In this document: positions 1 to 6,929 of the stretch, piece by piece
Layout of the letters: each line of letters begins with the position of its first letter
Numbering within the stretch: position 1 is the stretch's first letter
Origin: Firmicutes bacterium UBA1047
GTDB taxonomy: Bacteria; Bacillota; Clostridia; Tissierellales; Sedimentibacteraceae
Assembly: GCA_002316585.1 (NCBI GenBank)
Contig: DCDU01000054.1
Coordinates: 14,135-25,902 of the forward strand
Direction: 5' to 3'
Length of the DNA: 11,768 nucleotides
Position numbers and translations under genes: made by a program
The notes under the pieces: model-generated
Databases searched by the model: none
Told to the model about the DNA's origin: nothing
What the model saw: the letters and a program-made list of their open reading frames with translations, nothing else

Positions 1-327
1 CATGCAGGAAACTGGCACAGGCAGGTAAGTCTTTTAGGTCAGGAAAGTATTAATAAATCGAAAGACAAGCTGAAGGATTTATGCGTGGGCGTTTTTGCGG
101 AGAATCTTACAACAGAAGGAATAATTTTATATGAGCTTCCAATCGGGACAAAATTAATAATCGGAGAAACAGAAATGGAAGTTACTCAAATAGGAAAGGA
201 ATGCCATACAGGCTGTGCTATAAGAGAAATTGTAGGAGACTGTGTAATGCCCAGGGAAGGGATTTTCACAAAGGTATTAAAACCGGGCTGGATTAAAGCA
301 GGCGATACAATTGAAGTAATAAATTAA
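1..327 (+). CDS. MOSC-domain protein (3' part; start lies before the window)
   Basis: The reading frame is open from base 1 to the TAA at 325-327 and encodes 108 residues, so the gene starts upstream of the window. An internal GTG at 85 is not the true start, because family-like sequence (HAGNWHRQVSLLGQESINKS) precedes it. The protein shows the MOSC hallmark around GKECHTGCAI followed by VGDCVMPREGIF; the cysteine in this block is the conserved MOSC residue. MOSC domains are sulfur-carrier or molybdenum-cofactor-binding modules. In clostridia short stand-alone versions are usually found among moa/mog genes. This is therefore probably the last gene of a cofactor operon, which fits the molybdenum hydroxylase encoded about 7 kb downstream. 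The link is contextual; the exact reaction is unknown. Confidence 0.88.
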   Translation, partial: HAGNWHRQVSLLGQESINKSKDKLKDLCVGVFAENLTTEGIILYELPIGTKLIIGETEMEVTQIGKECHTGCAIREIVGDCVMPREGIFTKVLKPGWIKAGDTIEVIN

Positions 328-341
328 TCTGAATAAAAATC

Positions 342-381
342 AACACTTCGTCAGCCTTTTTGGTTGGTGAAGTGTTTTTTT
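342..381 (+). terminator. Rho-independent terminator after the MOSC gene, possibly bidirectional
   Basis: An 8-bp perfect stem, AACACTTC (342-349) with GAAGTGTT (369-376), is extended inside by AGCC (353-356) pairing with GGTT (362-365, partly by wobble) around a TTTTT loop. Seven T residues run from 375 to 381. It sits 14 bp after the MOSC stop and 10 bp before the end of the convergent regulator gene. A short A-rich run (335-339) on the other side could let it stop minus-strand transcripts too. Confidence 0.9.
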
Positions 382-390
382 GTGAATAAC

Positions 391-1593
391 CTACGTATTA
401 TCGGCGGGGTCTCCCCATTCTTGCCGCAGAATTGCAAATGAAAACATCAATTCAAATAAATCCTTTGAGTTAATTTTATCGATGCCGGAAATTTCTTTTA
501 TCATGCGCAATCGATATTTTATGGAATTGTAATGGAGAAAACAAGCACGTGCTGTTTCTGCCATATTGCACATACATTGGCAATAGATTTCAAGAGTAGA
601 TATAAGCTGTGTATTATATTTCTTATCATATTCCCAAAGTTTCAGGAGCTCCGGTCGGCAAAATGAAATAGGGTCCCTGGCGGAGCAGCAATTTTGTATG
701 ATGTCTTCCATAAAACAATTTTCATAGAGCAATAATATTTCATCCTTCATACGGCATCTATGCAAAGCGAAGGAAGCCTGCAAATAATAATTCCGCAGTT
801 GTTCAAGCCGGTAAAAGGTACGGCTTAGACCTCCTTGCATGCTGTAATATTCAAGAAAATCTTTCAAGGATTTTAATTTGGAATTTCGCATAGGTTCATT
901 CAGCAGACATACAATAGAATTCTCCATTACAATGCTTGCACCGCCAAATGAATTAAAGCAATGCATCTGTATGGCGGGGTAATTTGCCGTGTTTTCTTCT
1001 ATATCCTGCATAATTAAGATTTCCCATGGGCTTTCTTCAGGTATATCAAAATATTGCATGCTGCACCGCAATTCCTCAACCTTGATTTCCCGGTTAATCA
1101 AACTGCGCAGCATATCAGACAGTGCCTGATTGGGGGAGTTGTGCTGAAGAGAGCCTGAATGAACTAATACGCATGCTAAAGCAGAGGCAAGCAATTTGAG
1201 AATTTCACTGTCTGTAGAATTAAATGGTCTGGTTTCATAAATACTCAATTTTGCCAATTCAATGTTATTCTGAACACGCACATCATAACACATAACACGG
1301 TAGGGAGATTTACCCTCCGGGTCAATTAAAGGCTCCTTAGTCTTTTGCATTGATTGCATCCAGCGCCGACGCGAAGGGAGATCGTCATCATCGTTTCGTT
1401 GTAGGTCTTTCGGGTCAATCCCTTCTGTACCGCTTGAAGTTATATTGAAAAAAAAGGTGTCGTTAAGAACTATGGGGAGCCTTAAAATAGAGTGAGCAGT
1501 GTCCAATACATGCTGAACATCCATAGAATGGGCTGCAGCATGTAAAAGCTGCCGAGCAGCATCGTTTACAAAAGCTTTTTCATTGTCCGTCAT
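391..1593 (-). CDS. PucR/CdaR-family transcriptional regulator
   Basis: This 400-residue protein ends with the PucR-type helix-turn-helix: HYNSIKYRLRMIKEISGI, about residues 352-372, followed by a leucine/phenylalanine-rich helix, as in the family pattern LHxNTxxYRLxxIxxxxG. The first ~150 residues look like a GAF-like sensor domain, and the middle resembles the GGDEF-like linker of CdaR proteins. Family members are DNA-binding regulators, often activators, of purine, sugar-acid or amino-acid catabolic genes. The gene lies 100 bp downstream of the flavoprotein gene on the same strand but has its own promoter, with a dyad over the -35 box. The flavoprotein gene is the most likely target, and autoregulation is possible. 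The ATG at 1593 is preceded by AAAGGG. The effector is unknown. Confidence 0.85.
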   Translation of the reverse strand: MTDNEKAFVNDAARQLLHAAAHSMDVQHVLDTAHSILRLPIVLNDTFFFNITSSGTEGIDPKDLQRNDDDDLPSRRRWMQSMQKTKEPLIDPEGKSPYRVMCYDVRVQNNIELAKLSIYETRPFNSTDSEILKLLASALACVLVHSGSLQHNSPNQALSDMLRSLINREIKVEELRCSMQYFDIPEESPWEILIMQDIEENTANYPAIQMHCFNSFGGASIVMENSIVCLLNEPMRNSKLKSLKDFLEYYSMQGGLSRTFYRLEQLRNYYLQASFALHRCRMKDEILLLYENCFMEDIIQNCCSARDPISFCRPELLKLWEYDKKYNTQLISTLEIYCQCMCNMAETARACFLHYNSIKYRLRMIKEISGIDKINSKDLFELMFSFAILRQEWGDPADNT

Positions 1594-1620
1594 GGTTATC
1601 CCTTTTCTATTATTTAAAAA

Positions 1621-1649
1621 ATATTAGCACAAAAGGACTATCCCGTCAA
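1621..1649 (-). promoter_or_regulatory. Sigma-A promoter of the PucR-type regulator
   Basis: Read on the minus strand, TTGACG (1649-1644) and TAATAT (1626-1621) are separated by exactly 17 bp. Transcription would start near 1614, giving a leader of about 20 nt that carries the AAAGGG ribosome binding site. This shows the regulator can be transcribed independently of the flavoprotein gene upstream. Confidence 0.65.
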
Positions 1650-1660
1650 GAGATAGCCTT
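1633..1660 (-). promoter_or_regulatory. Dyad over the regulator's -35 box (operator or weak terminator)
   Basis: On the minus strand AAGGCTATC (1660-1652) is an inverted repeat of GATAGTCCTT (1642-1633), with one bulged base and a 9-base centre that contains most of the TTGACG -35 hexamer. Such a position suits an autoregulatory operator. Read as RNA, it is also a 9-bp hairpin followed by CCTTTT, so it could act as a modest terminator for the flavoprotein transcript. A second overlapping pairing, AGCCTT with AAGGCT, lies just upstream and shares one arm. Confidence 0.5.
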
Positions 1661-1693
1661 GTGTATCAAATAAGGCTCGGATTGCCTTTATTA

Positions 1694-3613
1694 TTATTTA
1701 ATATATTCTCCCGCATTTTCGCCTGCTAACCTGCCGGATGTCATAACCCATCCCATGGTTACGCCCTCGTATGATACGTAGGCATTGTTATACATACTGC
1801 CTGAGCAATCAACTCCCGCCGAATAGAGTCCCGGGATTACTTGATTGTTTGTGTCAACAACTTCCATGTCGGTTGTAATCTTTAAACCACCAAGTGTGCA
1901 CAACTGAGTTGTACGTCCCATCACCAGGTAGTAAGGTCCGTCACCTATGGGAACCATAAACTGGTCCTTCTTGCTGAACATACGGTCAATTCCTGCCTCG
2001 CAGGACTCGTTGTATGCTTTCACGGTATCAACCAAATTTTTTGCATTTACACCTGCCTGCGCTGCAAGATCCTCCAGTGTATCTGCTTTAACCGTAACTC
2101 CATTTTTAAGCCCTGCTTCTATTTCTTCTTTTAGAGTTGTCCAAGCTTCATCATGCTTAGGTCCCGTATTGCCAAAGGATGCTCCGTCCTTTGTAATTCC
2201 GAGTCCGATTGCTCCTTCATCTGAAAGTGTGTCAATGAAGTTTTGATCTACTAGAACGTAGTAATGATCTCCCTGTTTTGCTGTGATATTTCCTATGTAG
2301 GAGCTGTCATAGCAAATATCTTCATTGGTGAAACGATAGCCATCCACGTTCACCCATAAAGCACCGGGATTGATAGCCATATGATTCAAGCTTGCACCGC
2401 CGTTTGGCAGACCTGCTATTAAATCAAAGGCAGAGTGTGCACCGTGAAATTCCACATTGGAATAGCCTTCGGTAGCTGCTCCCACAGCAATAGCCATAGA
2501 AATTCCGTCGCCTGTCTGTGTACCTGTATTTATTCCATTTGTTTTAAATCCCAATACTTCCATTATTTTTTCTTCACTGGCACCATAGCCGCCTGTCGCT
2601 AATATTACAGCCGGAGATTTAATTATTACTATTGTGCCGTCTGATTTTTTTGCCATTACTCCCGCTATTTTACCATCTTCCATAATCAGCTGAGTAGCTG
2701 TGGTTTCTGTCATAAGCTGTCCGCCGTTTTCCGGCAATTTAGAAAGTATTTTAGACATTGATGCGGCAAATCCTTCTCCTGTCCATGCATGATATGTTCT
2801 AAACGGGCTATCCATCAAAGCTTCTTGATGGTGGGCAACAAAATTCAACTCCATTCCATTTTCCAAAAGCCAATCTACAGTCCTGCCTGATTCAGAAATA
2901 AACTTATAAATCATAGGAGCGCTGACCATATAGTTTTGTTGCATCATCCAATCAGACAGCCATTCTGAAGGAGTAAATGTAGTTTCCGGGTCTGCAATTT
3001 GCATAGAGCTGTTTACCGCTGCCATACCTCCCGACATAGCTGCTGAACCGCCTACATTTGCAGTTTTTTCTATAGCAATTACTTTCGCACCTTTTTGATG
3101 CGCGGCTACTGCTGCCGCAGAACCTGAACCGCCTGCTCCTATTACTACTACATCTGCTTCATATTCTTCTGCCGCATCAGAGGCGGCAGTTTCTATAGGT
3201 GTAGAGAAATCTTCTATTTTACCTCCGGCTTGTTGGATACATTGGCTGACTGCATCCAAAATTGCTTTGCTTGTGTGGGTTGCACCGGATACGGTGTCTA
3301 TTGCAAGACTTTGGTGCTCTACAATAGCGTTGGGAATTCGCTCAACAGGTGTTTCGTATATTCCTTCCGTTTCGTTGTGCTCCCCAACTTGTACCTGCTC
3401 AATTCTGCCCTCTGAAATAAGGACTGTTACATTCACATCACCATTGTTACCTTTTGAAGATGCAGTGTATGCTCCATCGGTCAATCCTGTATTTTTTGCG
3501 TCTTCTTCCTTGCTCACCGGTGTTTGCGGCTGATTTGAAGAGGGGCTGCAGGCTGCCATGGATACAACCATCAGTAAGCATAGTAAGATTAGTAATGGTT
3601 TTGTTATTTTCAT
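1694..3613 (-). CDS. Secreted flavoprotein reductase: FMN-binding domain plus fumarate-reductase-like FAD domain (lipoprotein)
   Basis: This 639-residue protein starts at the ATG at 3613, which has a strong AGGAGG. A longer frame reaching 3685 begins inside promoter sequence and lacks a leader-like N-terminus. Residues 1-21 form a lipoprotein signal peptide with the acceptor C22 in MAAC. Residues ~44-130 are an FMN_bind domain with DTVSGAT (106-112); in this family ApbE attaches FMN to that threonine. Residues ~153-639 are an FAD_binding_2 flavoprotein domain with GAGGSG (159-164) and VGGSAAMSGG. The architecture matches extracellular fumarate/urocanate-type reductases that accept electrons from membrane flavin pathways. 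R427 (GYRFTNE) resembles a family residue, but the histidine before TxGGL is replaced by C572, and the late substrate arginine is not evident in MYNNAYVSYEG. The acceptor is therefore probably not fumarate. The PucR-type gene follows on the same strand. Confidence 0.87.
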   Translation of the reverse strand: MKITKPLLILLCLLMVVSMAACSPSSNQPQTPVSKEEDAKNTGLTDGAYTASSKGNNGDVNVTVLISEGRIEQVQVGEHNETEGIYETPVERIPNAIVEHQSLAIDTVSGATHTSKAILDAVSQCIQQAGGKIEDFSTPIETAASDAAEEYEADVVVIGAGGSGSAAAVAAHQKGAKVIAIEKTANVGGSAAMSGGMAAVNSSMQIADPETTFTPSEWLSDWMMQQNYMVSAPMIYKFISESGRTVDWLLENGMELNFVAHHQEALMDSPFRTYHAWTGEGFAASMSKILSKLPENGGQLMTETTATQLIMEDGKIAGVMAKKSDGTIVIIKSPAVILATGGYGASEEKIMEVLGFKTNGINTGTQTGDGISMAIAVGAATEGYSNVEFHGAHSAFDLIAGLPNGGASLNHMAINPGALWVNVDGYRFTNEDICYDSSYIGNITAKQGDHYYVLVDQNFIDTLSDEGAIGLGITKDGASFGNTGPKHDEAWTTLKEEIEAGLKNGVTVKADTLEDLAAQAGVNAKNLVDTVKAYNESCEAGIDRMFSKKDQFMVPIGDGPYYLVMGRTTQLCTLGGLKITTDMEVVDTNNQVIPGLYSAGVDCSGSMYNNAYVSYEGVTMGWVMTSGRLAGENAGEYIK

Positions 3614-3645
3614 GGTGGTTATCCTCCTAAGATAATACTTGAAGC

Positions 3646-3660
3646 ATCTATAGCATAGAT
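3646..3660 (-). promoter_or_regulatory. Palindrome in the flavoprotein leader
   Basis: ATCTAT and ATAGAT form a perfect 6-bp inverted repeat around a 3-base centre. It lies 33 bp before the flavoprotein start codon and downstream of its predicted promoter. It could be an operator, for example for the neighbouring PucR-type protein, or a small mRNA hairpin. There is no direct evidence for which protein binds. Confidence 0.35.
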
Positions 3661-3701
3661 ACCTCGATTGTATATATTTTATCATTATAGTTTATTTAAA
3701 C

Positions 3702-3730
3702 AATATACCTAATAGACAAATCATTAACAA
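3702..3730 (-). promoter_or_regulatory. Candidate sigma-A promoter of the flavoprotein gene
   Basis: On the minus strand TTGTTA (3730-3725) and TATATT (3707-3702) are 17 bp apart. This would give a leader of about 80 nt before the ATG at 3613. An alternative -10, TATAAT at 3689-3684, matches consensus perfectly but has no good -35, so it would need an activator. Either choice places the upstream ATG at 3685 in promoter DNA and supports the shorter protein start. Confidence 0.45.
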
Positions 3731-3784
3731 GCATTTTGTCCACCTTTGATAAATAGGGAGAAGACTTAGGGAAATATGACCGGC

Positions 3785-3819
3785 TTGACTTTGACAATTT
3801 ATTTTTATATAATTACTAT
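3785..3819 (+). promoter_or_regulatory. Two overlapping sigma-A promoters for the histidine phosphatase
   Basis: TTGACT (3785-3790) pairs with TATAAT (3808-3813), and TTGACA (3791-3796) pairs with TACTAT (3814-3819). Each pair has a 17-bp spacer, so the two promoters are offset by 6 bp. Transcription would start around 3820-3826, leaving a very short leader that contains AGAGG before the ATG at 3838. This suggests constitutive expression, unlike the sigma-54 genes nearby. Confidence 0.7.
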
Positions 3820-3837
3820 ATAAAAAAAGAGGTTTAC

Positions 3838-4455
3838 ATGAGTATCAGAAAAATTTTTCTTATACGGCATTGCCGTCCTAAAATTATAGAAAACGTTAGC
3901 ATATGCCTTGGCAGAAAGGATATTCCCTTAAGCAAGGAAGGAATCGACGAAGCAGGACAATTAAAAAAATATTTTTCAAATATCGGATTAAGCGGTATTT
4001 ATTCAAGTCCCCTTATAAGGGCAAGGCATACGGCTGAAATTATTGCGGATAAAAAGATGAATGTAATAATAAAGGATGGTTTTTCCGAATTAAACATAGG
4101 TAGGTGGGACGGAATGTCCTTTGCTGAAATAAAAGAAAAATACCCTCTTGAATACATGGAGAGAGGCAAGGATTTTGAAAATTACATAGTTGAAGGCGGA
4201 GAAAGTATGGCTGACTGTCAGGCAAGAGCTGTGAAAGAATTGTATAATACAGTGCAGGAAACCTCAGACAATATTTTAATAGTTGCCCATGCCGGTGTAA
4301 ACAGGGCAATTATTTCTAAAATATTGGGAATCAGCATAAAAGACAGCTTTGCTTTTAAACATGAATATGGAAGTGTTAACTATTTAGCTTTTGACGGTAA
4401 AAAGTTTAAAGTCATAAAAATAGGTGTAAGTATTTCCGAGCTAAGCAAAATGTAA
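3838..4455 (+). CDS. Histidine phosphatase (phosphoglycerate-mutase/CobC-like)
   Basis: This 205-residue protein has the family's phosphohistidine site IRHC at residues 9-12 (R10, H11; the usual RHG glycine is Cys). It also has the second arginine in SSPLIRARHTA (R61), the acidic residue in SELNIGRWDG (E84) and the second histidine in VAHAGVNR (H151), so the catalytic set is complete. LGRKDIPLSKEG resembles alpha-ribazole phosphatase (CobC) and related small phosphatases that act on sugar or nucleotide phosphates. No cobalamin genes are visible, so the CobC reaction should not be assumed. Such phosphatases also occur beside molybdenum-hydroxylase maturation genes, which would fit here, but this is inference. 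The start at 3838 is set by AGAGG 5 bp upstream. It is a single-gene unit with its own promoter and terminator. Confidence 0.85.
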   Translation: MSIRKIFLIRHCRPKIIENVSICLGRKDIPLSKEGIDEAGQLKKYFSNIGLSGIYSSPLIRARHTAEIIADKKMNVIIKDGFSELNIGRWDGMSFAEIKEKYPLEYMERGKDFENYIVEGGESMADCQARAVKELYNTVQETSDNILIVAHAGVNRAIISKILGISIKDSFAFKHEYGSVNYLAFDGKKFKVIKIGVSISELSKM

Positions 4456-4508
4456 AAGTACATTAAGGAATATAAATATTTCAAATACAACCGGCTTTAG
4501 ATTTGAGC

Positions 4509-4538
4509 TTCCCATAACACCTTAAAAGTTGTGGAGAA
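4509..4538 (+). promoter_or_regulatory. Imperfect dyad in the intergenic region upstream of the sigma-54 promoter
   Basis: TTC-CCATAAC (4509-4518) pairs with GTTGTGG-A-GAA (4528-4538), allowing one wobble and one bulged A, around a 9-base loop. No T run follows, so it is not a terminator on this strand. It lies about 150-180 bp upstream of the predicted sigma-54 start for the methyltransferase, a typical distance for an activator site. It may equally be a 3'-UTR structure of the phosphatase mRNA. Confidence 0.3.
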
Positions 4539-4576
4539 CTTTAAAAAAAGGAAAAACAAATAAGCATCAGGGAATT

Positions 4577-4627
4577 ATACTGTCATTATCGTCTTACTCT
4601 CATATGACAGTATTTTTGTATTTTTTT
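4577..4627 (+). terminator. Rho-independent terminator after the phosphatase gene
   Basis: A perfect 10-bp stem, ATACTGTCAT (4577-4586) with ATGACAGTAT (4604-4613), is followed by TTTTT at 4613-4617 and a second run of seven T at 4621-4627. It separates the phosphatase unit from the sigma-54 promoter that begins 37 bp further on. Confidence 0.88.
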
Positions 4628-4663
4628 GGGGACGTTCATAAAGTATATAGACTGCTCCTATAT

Positions 4664-4680
4664 TTGGCATGAAAATTGCT
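4664..4680 (+). promoter_or_regulatory. Sigma-54 (-24/-12) promoter of the methyltransferase gene
   Basis: TTGGCAT, five bases, then TTGCT gives the invariant GG (4666-4667) and GC (4678-4679) separated by exactly 10 bp, close to the RpoN consensus TGGCAC-N5-TTGCW. The start would be near 4691, leaving a ~100-nt leader. It shares its first seven bases with the promoter at 7516. Confidence 0.8.
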
Positions 4681-4721
4681 TATTATTATGTAAGGTTAAG
4701 AGATGTTTGGAAGGAGTAAAA

Positions 4722-4752
4722 CTAGCAAAGTAATGTTTATATAACTTTGTAG
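4722..4752 (+). other. Leader hairpin and orphan SD-like sequence before the methyltransferase
   Basis: CTA-g-CAAAGT (4722-4731) pairs with ACTTTGTAG (4744-4752) around a 12-base AT-rich loop, inside the predicted sigma-54 leader. Just before it, GGAAGGAG (4709-4716) is a strong Shine-Dalgarno-like sequence with no usable start codon at the right distance. A 13-codon frame (4703-4744) overlaps it. Its role is unknown; a small leader peptide or a remnant is possible. Confidence 0.35.
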
Positions 4753-4790
4753 TTTATAAAAAAATTATAAAAGAGTATGGAGATATGATT

Positions 4791-5435
4791 ATGCACTGCA
4801 CAAAAAACAGCTATGATGAAATGATACGAATAGGAAGGTTTAACCAATATCATAATTTGCTTGATATCGGCTGCGGAACATGTTCGGATTTATTACGAGT
4901 TGAAAAAAGATATGGAATTAAAATGTTCGGATTTGATAAAAATAGAGAAGTGATAGAGTCTGTGCAAAAACTAAGACCGGATTTGCTTGTAAAAATTGCT
5001 GACGCAGAAGAACAAAATTATCCGGATAAAATGTTTGATGGTATTATAATAAAACAGGTCTTATCGGAAGTTAATAATCAGCGAGAAGTATTATATTTGG
5101 CTAGCTGCACACTGCGGTCAAAGGGACTGATTTTTTTATCGGATTTTTATTTGAAAGAAGAGGATAAAAAACAAATTAAATCAGCAAAGGAATTATCTGA
5201 ACAGGCAGAATTGGATATAATTATAAATGGAAACTGTGAAACAAGGAAGTTGAAACGTCCTTCAAAATATTGTGTTGGGCGGGCATTTATTAAAAGCGAT
5301 TTATTGAGATTAATAGATCAAGCGGGATTACAGGTTGTTCAATGGGAAGATGCTCAAGACTGGATAGAAGCGGGTTCCTTAAATGAATATGAGGGCTATT
5401 GTTTTGTTATTCTTCGTAAAAAAACCACCATTTGA
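4791..5435 (+). CDS. Class I SAM-dependent methyltransferase (possible molybdoenzyme-cluster type)
   Basis: This 214-residue protein carries the class I SAM-binding motif LLDIGCGT near residues 23-30, an acidic residue after the second strand (FGFD, ~49), ADAEEQNYPDKMFDGIIIKQ as motifs III/IV, and a C-terminal QAGLQVVQWED typical of small Methyltransf_11/25 enzymes. The start at 4791 is chosen because GGAG (4779-4782) lies 8 bp before it; an in-frame ATG at 4785 is only 2 bp from that site and would add two residues. The overall pattern recalls small methyltransferases found near molybdenum hydroxylase clusters (the DVU_1556-like group), but this rests on memory of the family and the substrate is unknown. 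It is preceded by its own sigma-54 promoter, so it is probably induced with the hydroxylase. The stop codon lies within the loop of a terminator serving the opposite strand. Confidence 0.8.
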   Translation: MHCTKNSYDEMIRIGRFNQYHNLLDIGCGTCSDLLRVEKRYGIKMFGFDKNREVIESVQKLRPDLLVKIADAEEQNYPDKMFDGIIIKQVLSEVNNQREVLYLASCTLRSKGLIFLSDFYLKEEDKKQIKSAKELSEQAELDIIINGNCETRKLKRPSKYCVGRAFIKSDLLRLIDQAGLQVVQWEDAQDWIEAGSLNEYEGYCFVILRKKTTI

Positions 5436-5444
5436 ACTGGTGGT
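5418..5444 (-). terminator. Rho-independent terminator of the saccharopine-dehydrogenase-like gene
   Basis: On the minus strand ACCACCA and TGGTGGT form a 7-bp GC-rich stem with a 7-base loop, followed directly by seven T (plus-strand A run 5418-5424). It lies about 120 bp past the stop of the minus-strand gene. It overlaps the last codons of the convergent methyltransferase gene, whose TGA (5433-5435) is in the loop. On the plus strand no T run follows, so it works mainly for the minus strand. Confidence 0.82.
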
Positions 5445-5562
5445 ATAGGTATTTATTATTAGTATTATTATCTACCTTCTTTATGATAACAACTTTTGTA
5501 TTTTTTACTGTATTCATTTATAAGCGATTGAGTGTAATTTTAATTCTTAGCGATTTAAATTG

Positions 5563-6807
5563 TTAAAAAAGGCTGTTGCCTTTTGTGATCTTCTCAGTGA
5601 GTGTAATGCCTCTTGCCGCTATTCGCTTATCCCATTTTTCTTTTTCTGTATACAGCTCTGCAACATTAATAACACCATACTTTTTATACTCGTTGCGGCA
5701 AAGCATTAAGATCATTTCGATACAGATGCTGCCAAGCGTGCCATATACATTATGTGCTGCCCATGGAATGTGTTTCATTGATTCTAACATAGTAGCTGCA
5801 TGAAAAGCAGTGTGACGAATCGCCATTCCATTTTTTTTCCCTGTTACTTCTACCGCTGCCGCTAACATGCCGTTTTTAAGGATGCCACTGTCAAAAAACT
5901 CTTTGAAGTTTGTGTTATATTTAAGTGATTCACCAAATAAATCGAACATGTTTTCTGCACCTGTATGTTTTGCAGTTTGTTCGCTAATTGCTTTTAACCA
6001 TACATCTTTCATTTCCATTCCGCCCATACAGATACCCATCTTTGCTTCAATATAGGGAATCGGTTTCTTTGAAAATTTGGAAACAAGTATGATATCAGGA
6101 TCTTGTGTAAATGTATATACTTTTTGCTTTCCTGCCGGAGCGGGAAATTCGTATTCCTCTTCGCTTTCCAATAAATCGACTTTTACCGGTTCTCCATTTA
6201 TAATGCGAGTAGGGTAGGGCGGACCGAGCCAAAGATAAAATACATTGCGTGGTGCAATCGGTGCAATGATTTCTGTGCTGTCCATCCAATCAATATTACG
6301 GAATATAACGGAATCGATAGAATCCATTTCCTCAATCATATAATTCGCGATCATATTTGCCCAACCGGGGCTGAGACCAAGGCACGGGCAAGCAGTAATT
6401 CCGGCACTTTTGAATTCCTCATCCATATCAAGCTGTGCATCAATAGTTTCATTGTAAGGAACTCCGGGTCCCGCGCAAACATTAGAACGTAAATCGACAT
6501 AATGTGCTCCGATAGCAAGGCAAGCACGCATCAAAGGATAATTAAACTGCGCATAAATACCATTAAATATAAGATCAACACCATTTGCAAGATTACTAAT
6601 TTGGTCTTGATCAGAAGCATCGCCCTGATATACTTTGATAACGGTGCACTTACAGCGTTCTCCAAGAGAGCGAACCAAATTTTCTGCTTTAAGTGCTTTT
6701 TCAATGGAAATGTCAATCAGCACAAGCTCTTCGCAATCGGATTCTTGTGCAAGCAAACCTGCCATTCCTGTTCCCTGATTGCCGGTACCAACAATACAAA
6801 CCTTCAT
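5563..6807 (-). CDS. Saccharopine-dehydrogenase-like NAD(P)-dependent oxidoreductase
   Basis: This 414-residue protein opens with a Rossmann fold: MKVCIVGTGNQGTG (GxGxxG at residues 7-12) and LVLIDIS, where D32 at the end of the second strand suggests NAD preference. ACPCLGLSPGWANMIANYM matches the loop that follows the nucleotide-binding domain in saccharopine dehydrogenase relatives. Length and layout fit the Sacchrp_dh_NADP family, which includes saccharopine, carboxynorspermidine and lysine-6-dehydrogenase-like enzymes acting on C-N bonds of amino acids or secondary amines. The substrate cannot be read from sequence. The start at 6807 has a strong AGGAGG. The gene is single, has its own sigma-54 promoter and lies opposite the hydroxylase operon across a shared control region, so the two probably act in one catabolic pathway. 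Confidence 0.83.
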   Translation of the reverse strand: MKVCIVGTGNQGTGMAGLLAQESDCEELVLIDISIEKALKAENLVRSLGERCKCTVIKVYQGDASDQDQISNLANGVDLIFNGIYAQFNYPLMRACLAIGAHYVDLRSNVCAGPGVPYNETIDAQLDMDEEFKSAGITACPCLGLSPGWANMIANYMIEEMDSIDSVIFRNIDWMDSTEIIAPIAPRNVFYLWLGPPYPTRIINGEPVKVDLLESEEEYEFPAPAGKQKVYTFTQDPDIILVSKFSKKPIPYIEAKMGICMGGMEMKDVWLKAISEQTAKHTGAENMFDLFGESLKYNTNFKEFFDSGILKNGMLAAAVEVTGKKNGMAIRHTAFHAATMLESMKHIPWAAHNVYGTLGSICIEMILMLCRNEYKKYGVINVAELYTEKEKWDKRIAARGITLTEKITKGNSLF

Positions 6808-6929
6808 TGTAAAACCTCCTAATAGTATAATGTTTTTGTTCCACTTTAATTAAATTGCTCTCCAAAGAATAATCAATTAGCGACATATGAAACCAATTTA
6901 TATCAGTGGAACATCTTAAATTCTTATAT

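Noticed and set aside
85..327. 80-residue MOSC protein starting at GTG 85
   Set aside because: The same frame is open back to base 1 and encodes conserved MOSC sequence upstream, so the gene is cut by the window edge.
3614..3685. N-terminal extension of 24 residues on the flavoprotein, starting at 3685
   Set aside because: It overlaps promoter-like sequence, lacks a ribosome binding site and would place a basic, Tyr/Cys-rich stretch before a normal lipoprotein signal peptide. The ATG at 3613 has AGGAGG.
3738..3753. Sigma-54-like site on the minus strand before the flavoprotein gene
   Set aside because: GG and GC are 10 bp apart but the flanks (AAGGTGG, ATGCT) miss the TTGGCA and TTGC consensus. 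A sigma-A promoter lies closer.
4785..4790. Start of the methyltransferase at 4785
   Set aside because: Only 2 bp separate it from GGAG (4779-4782), whereas the ATG at 4791 has 8 bp. The difference is two residues, so little depends on it.
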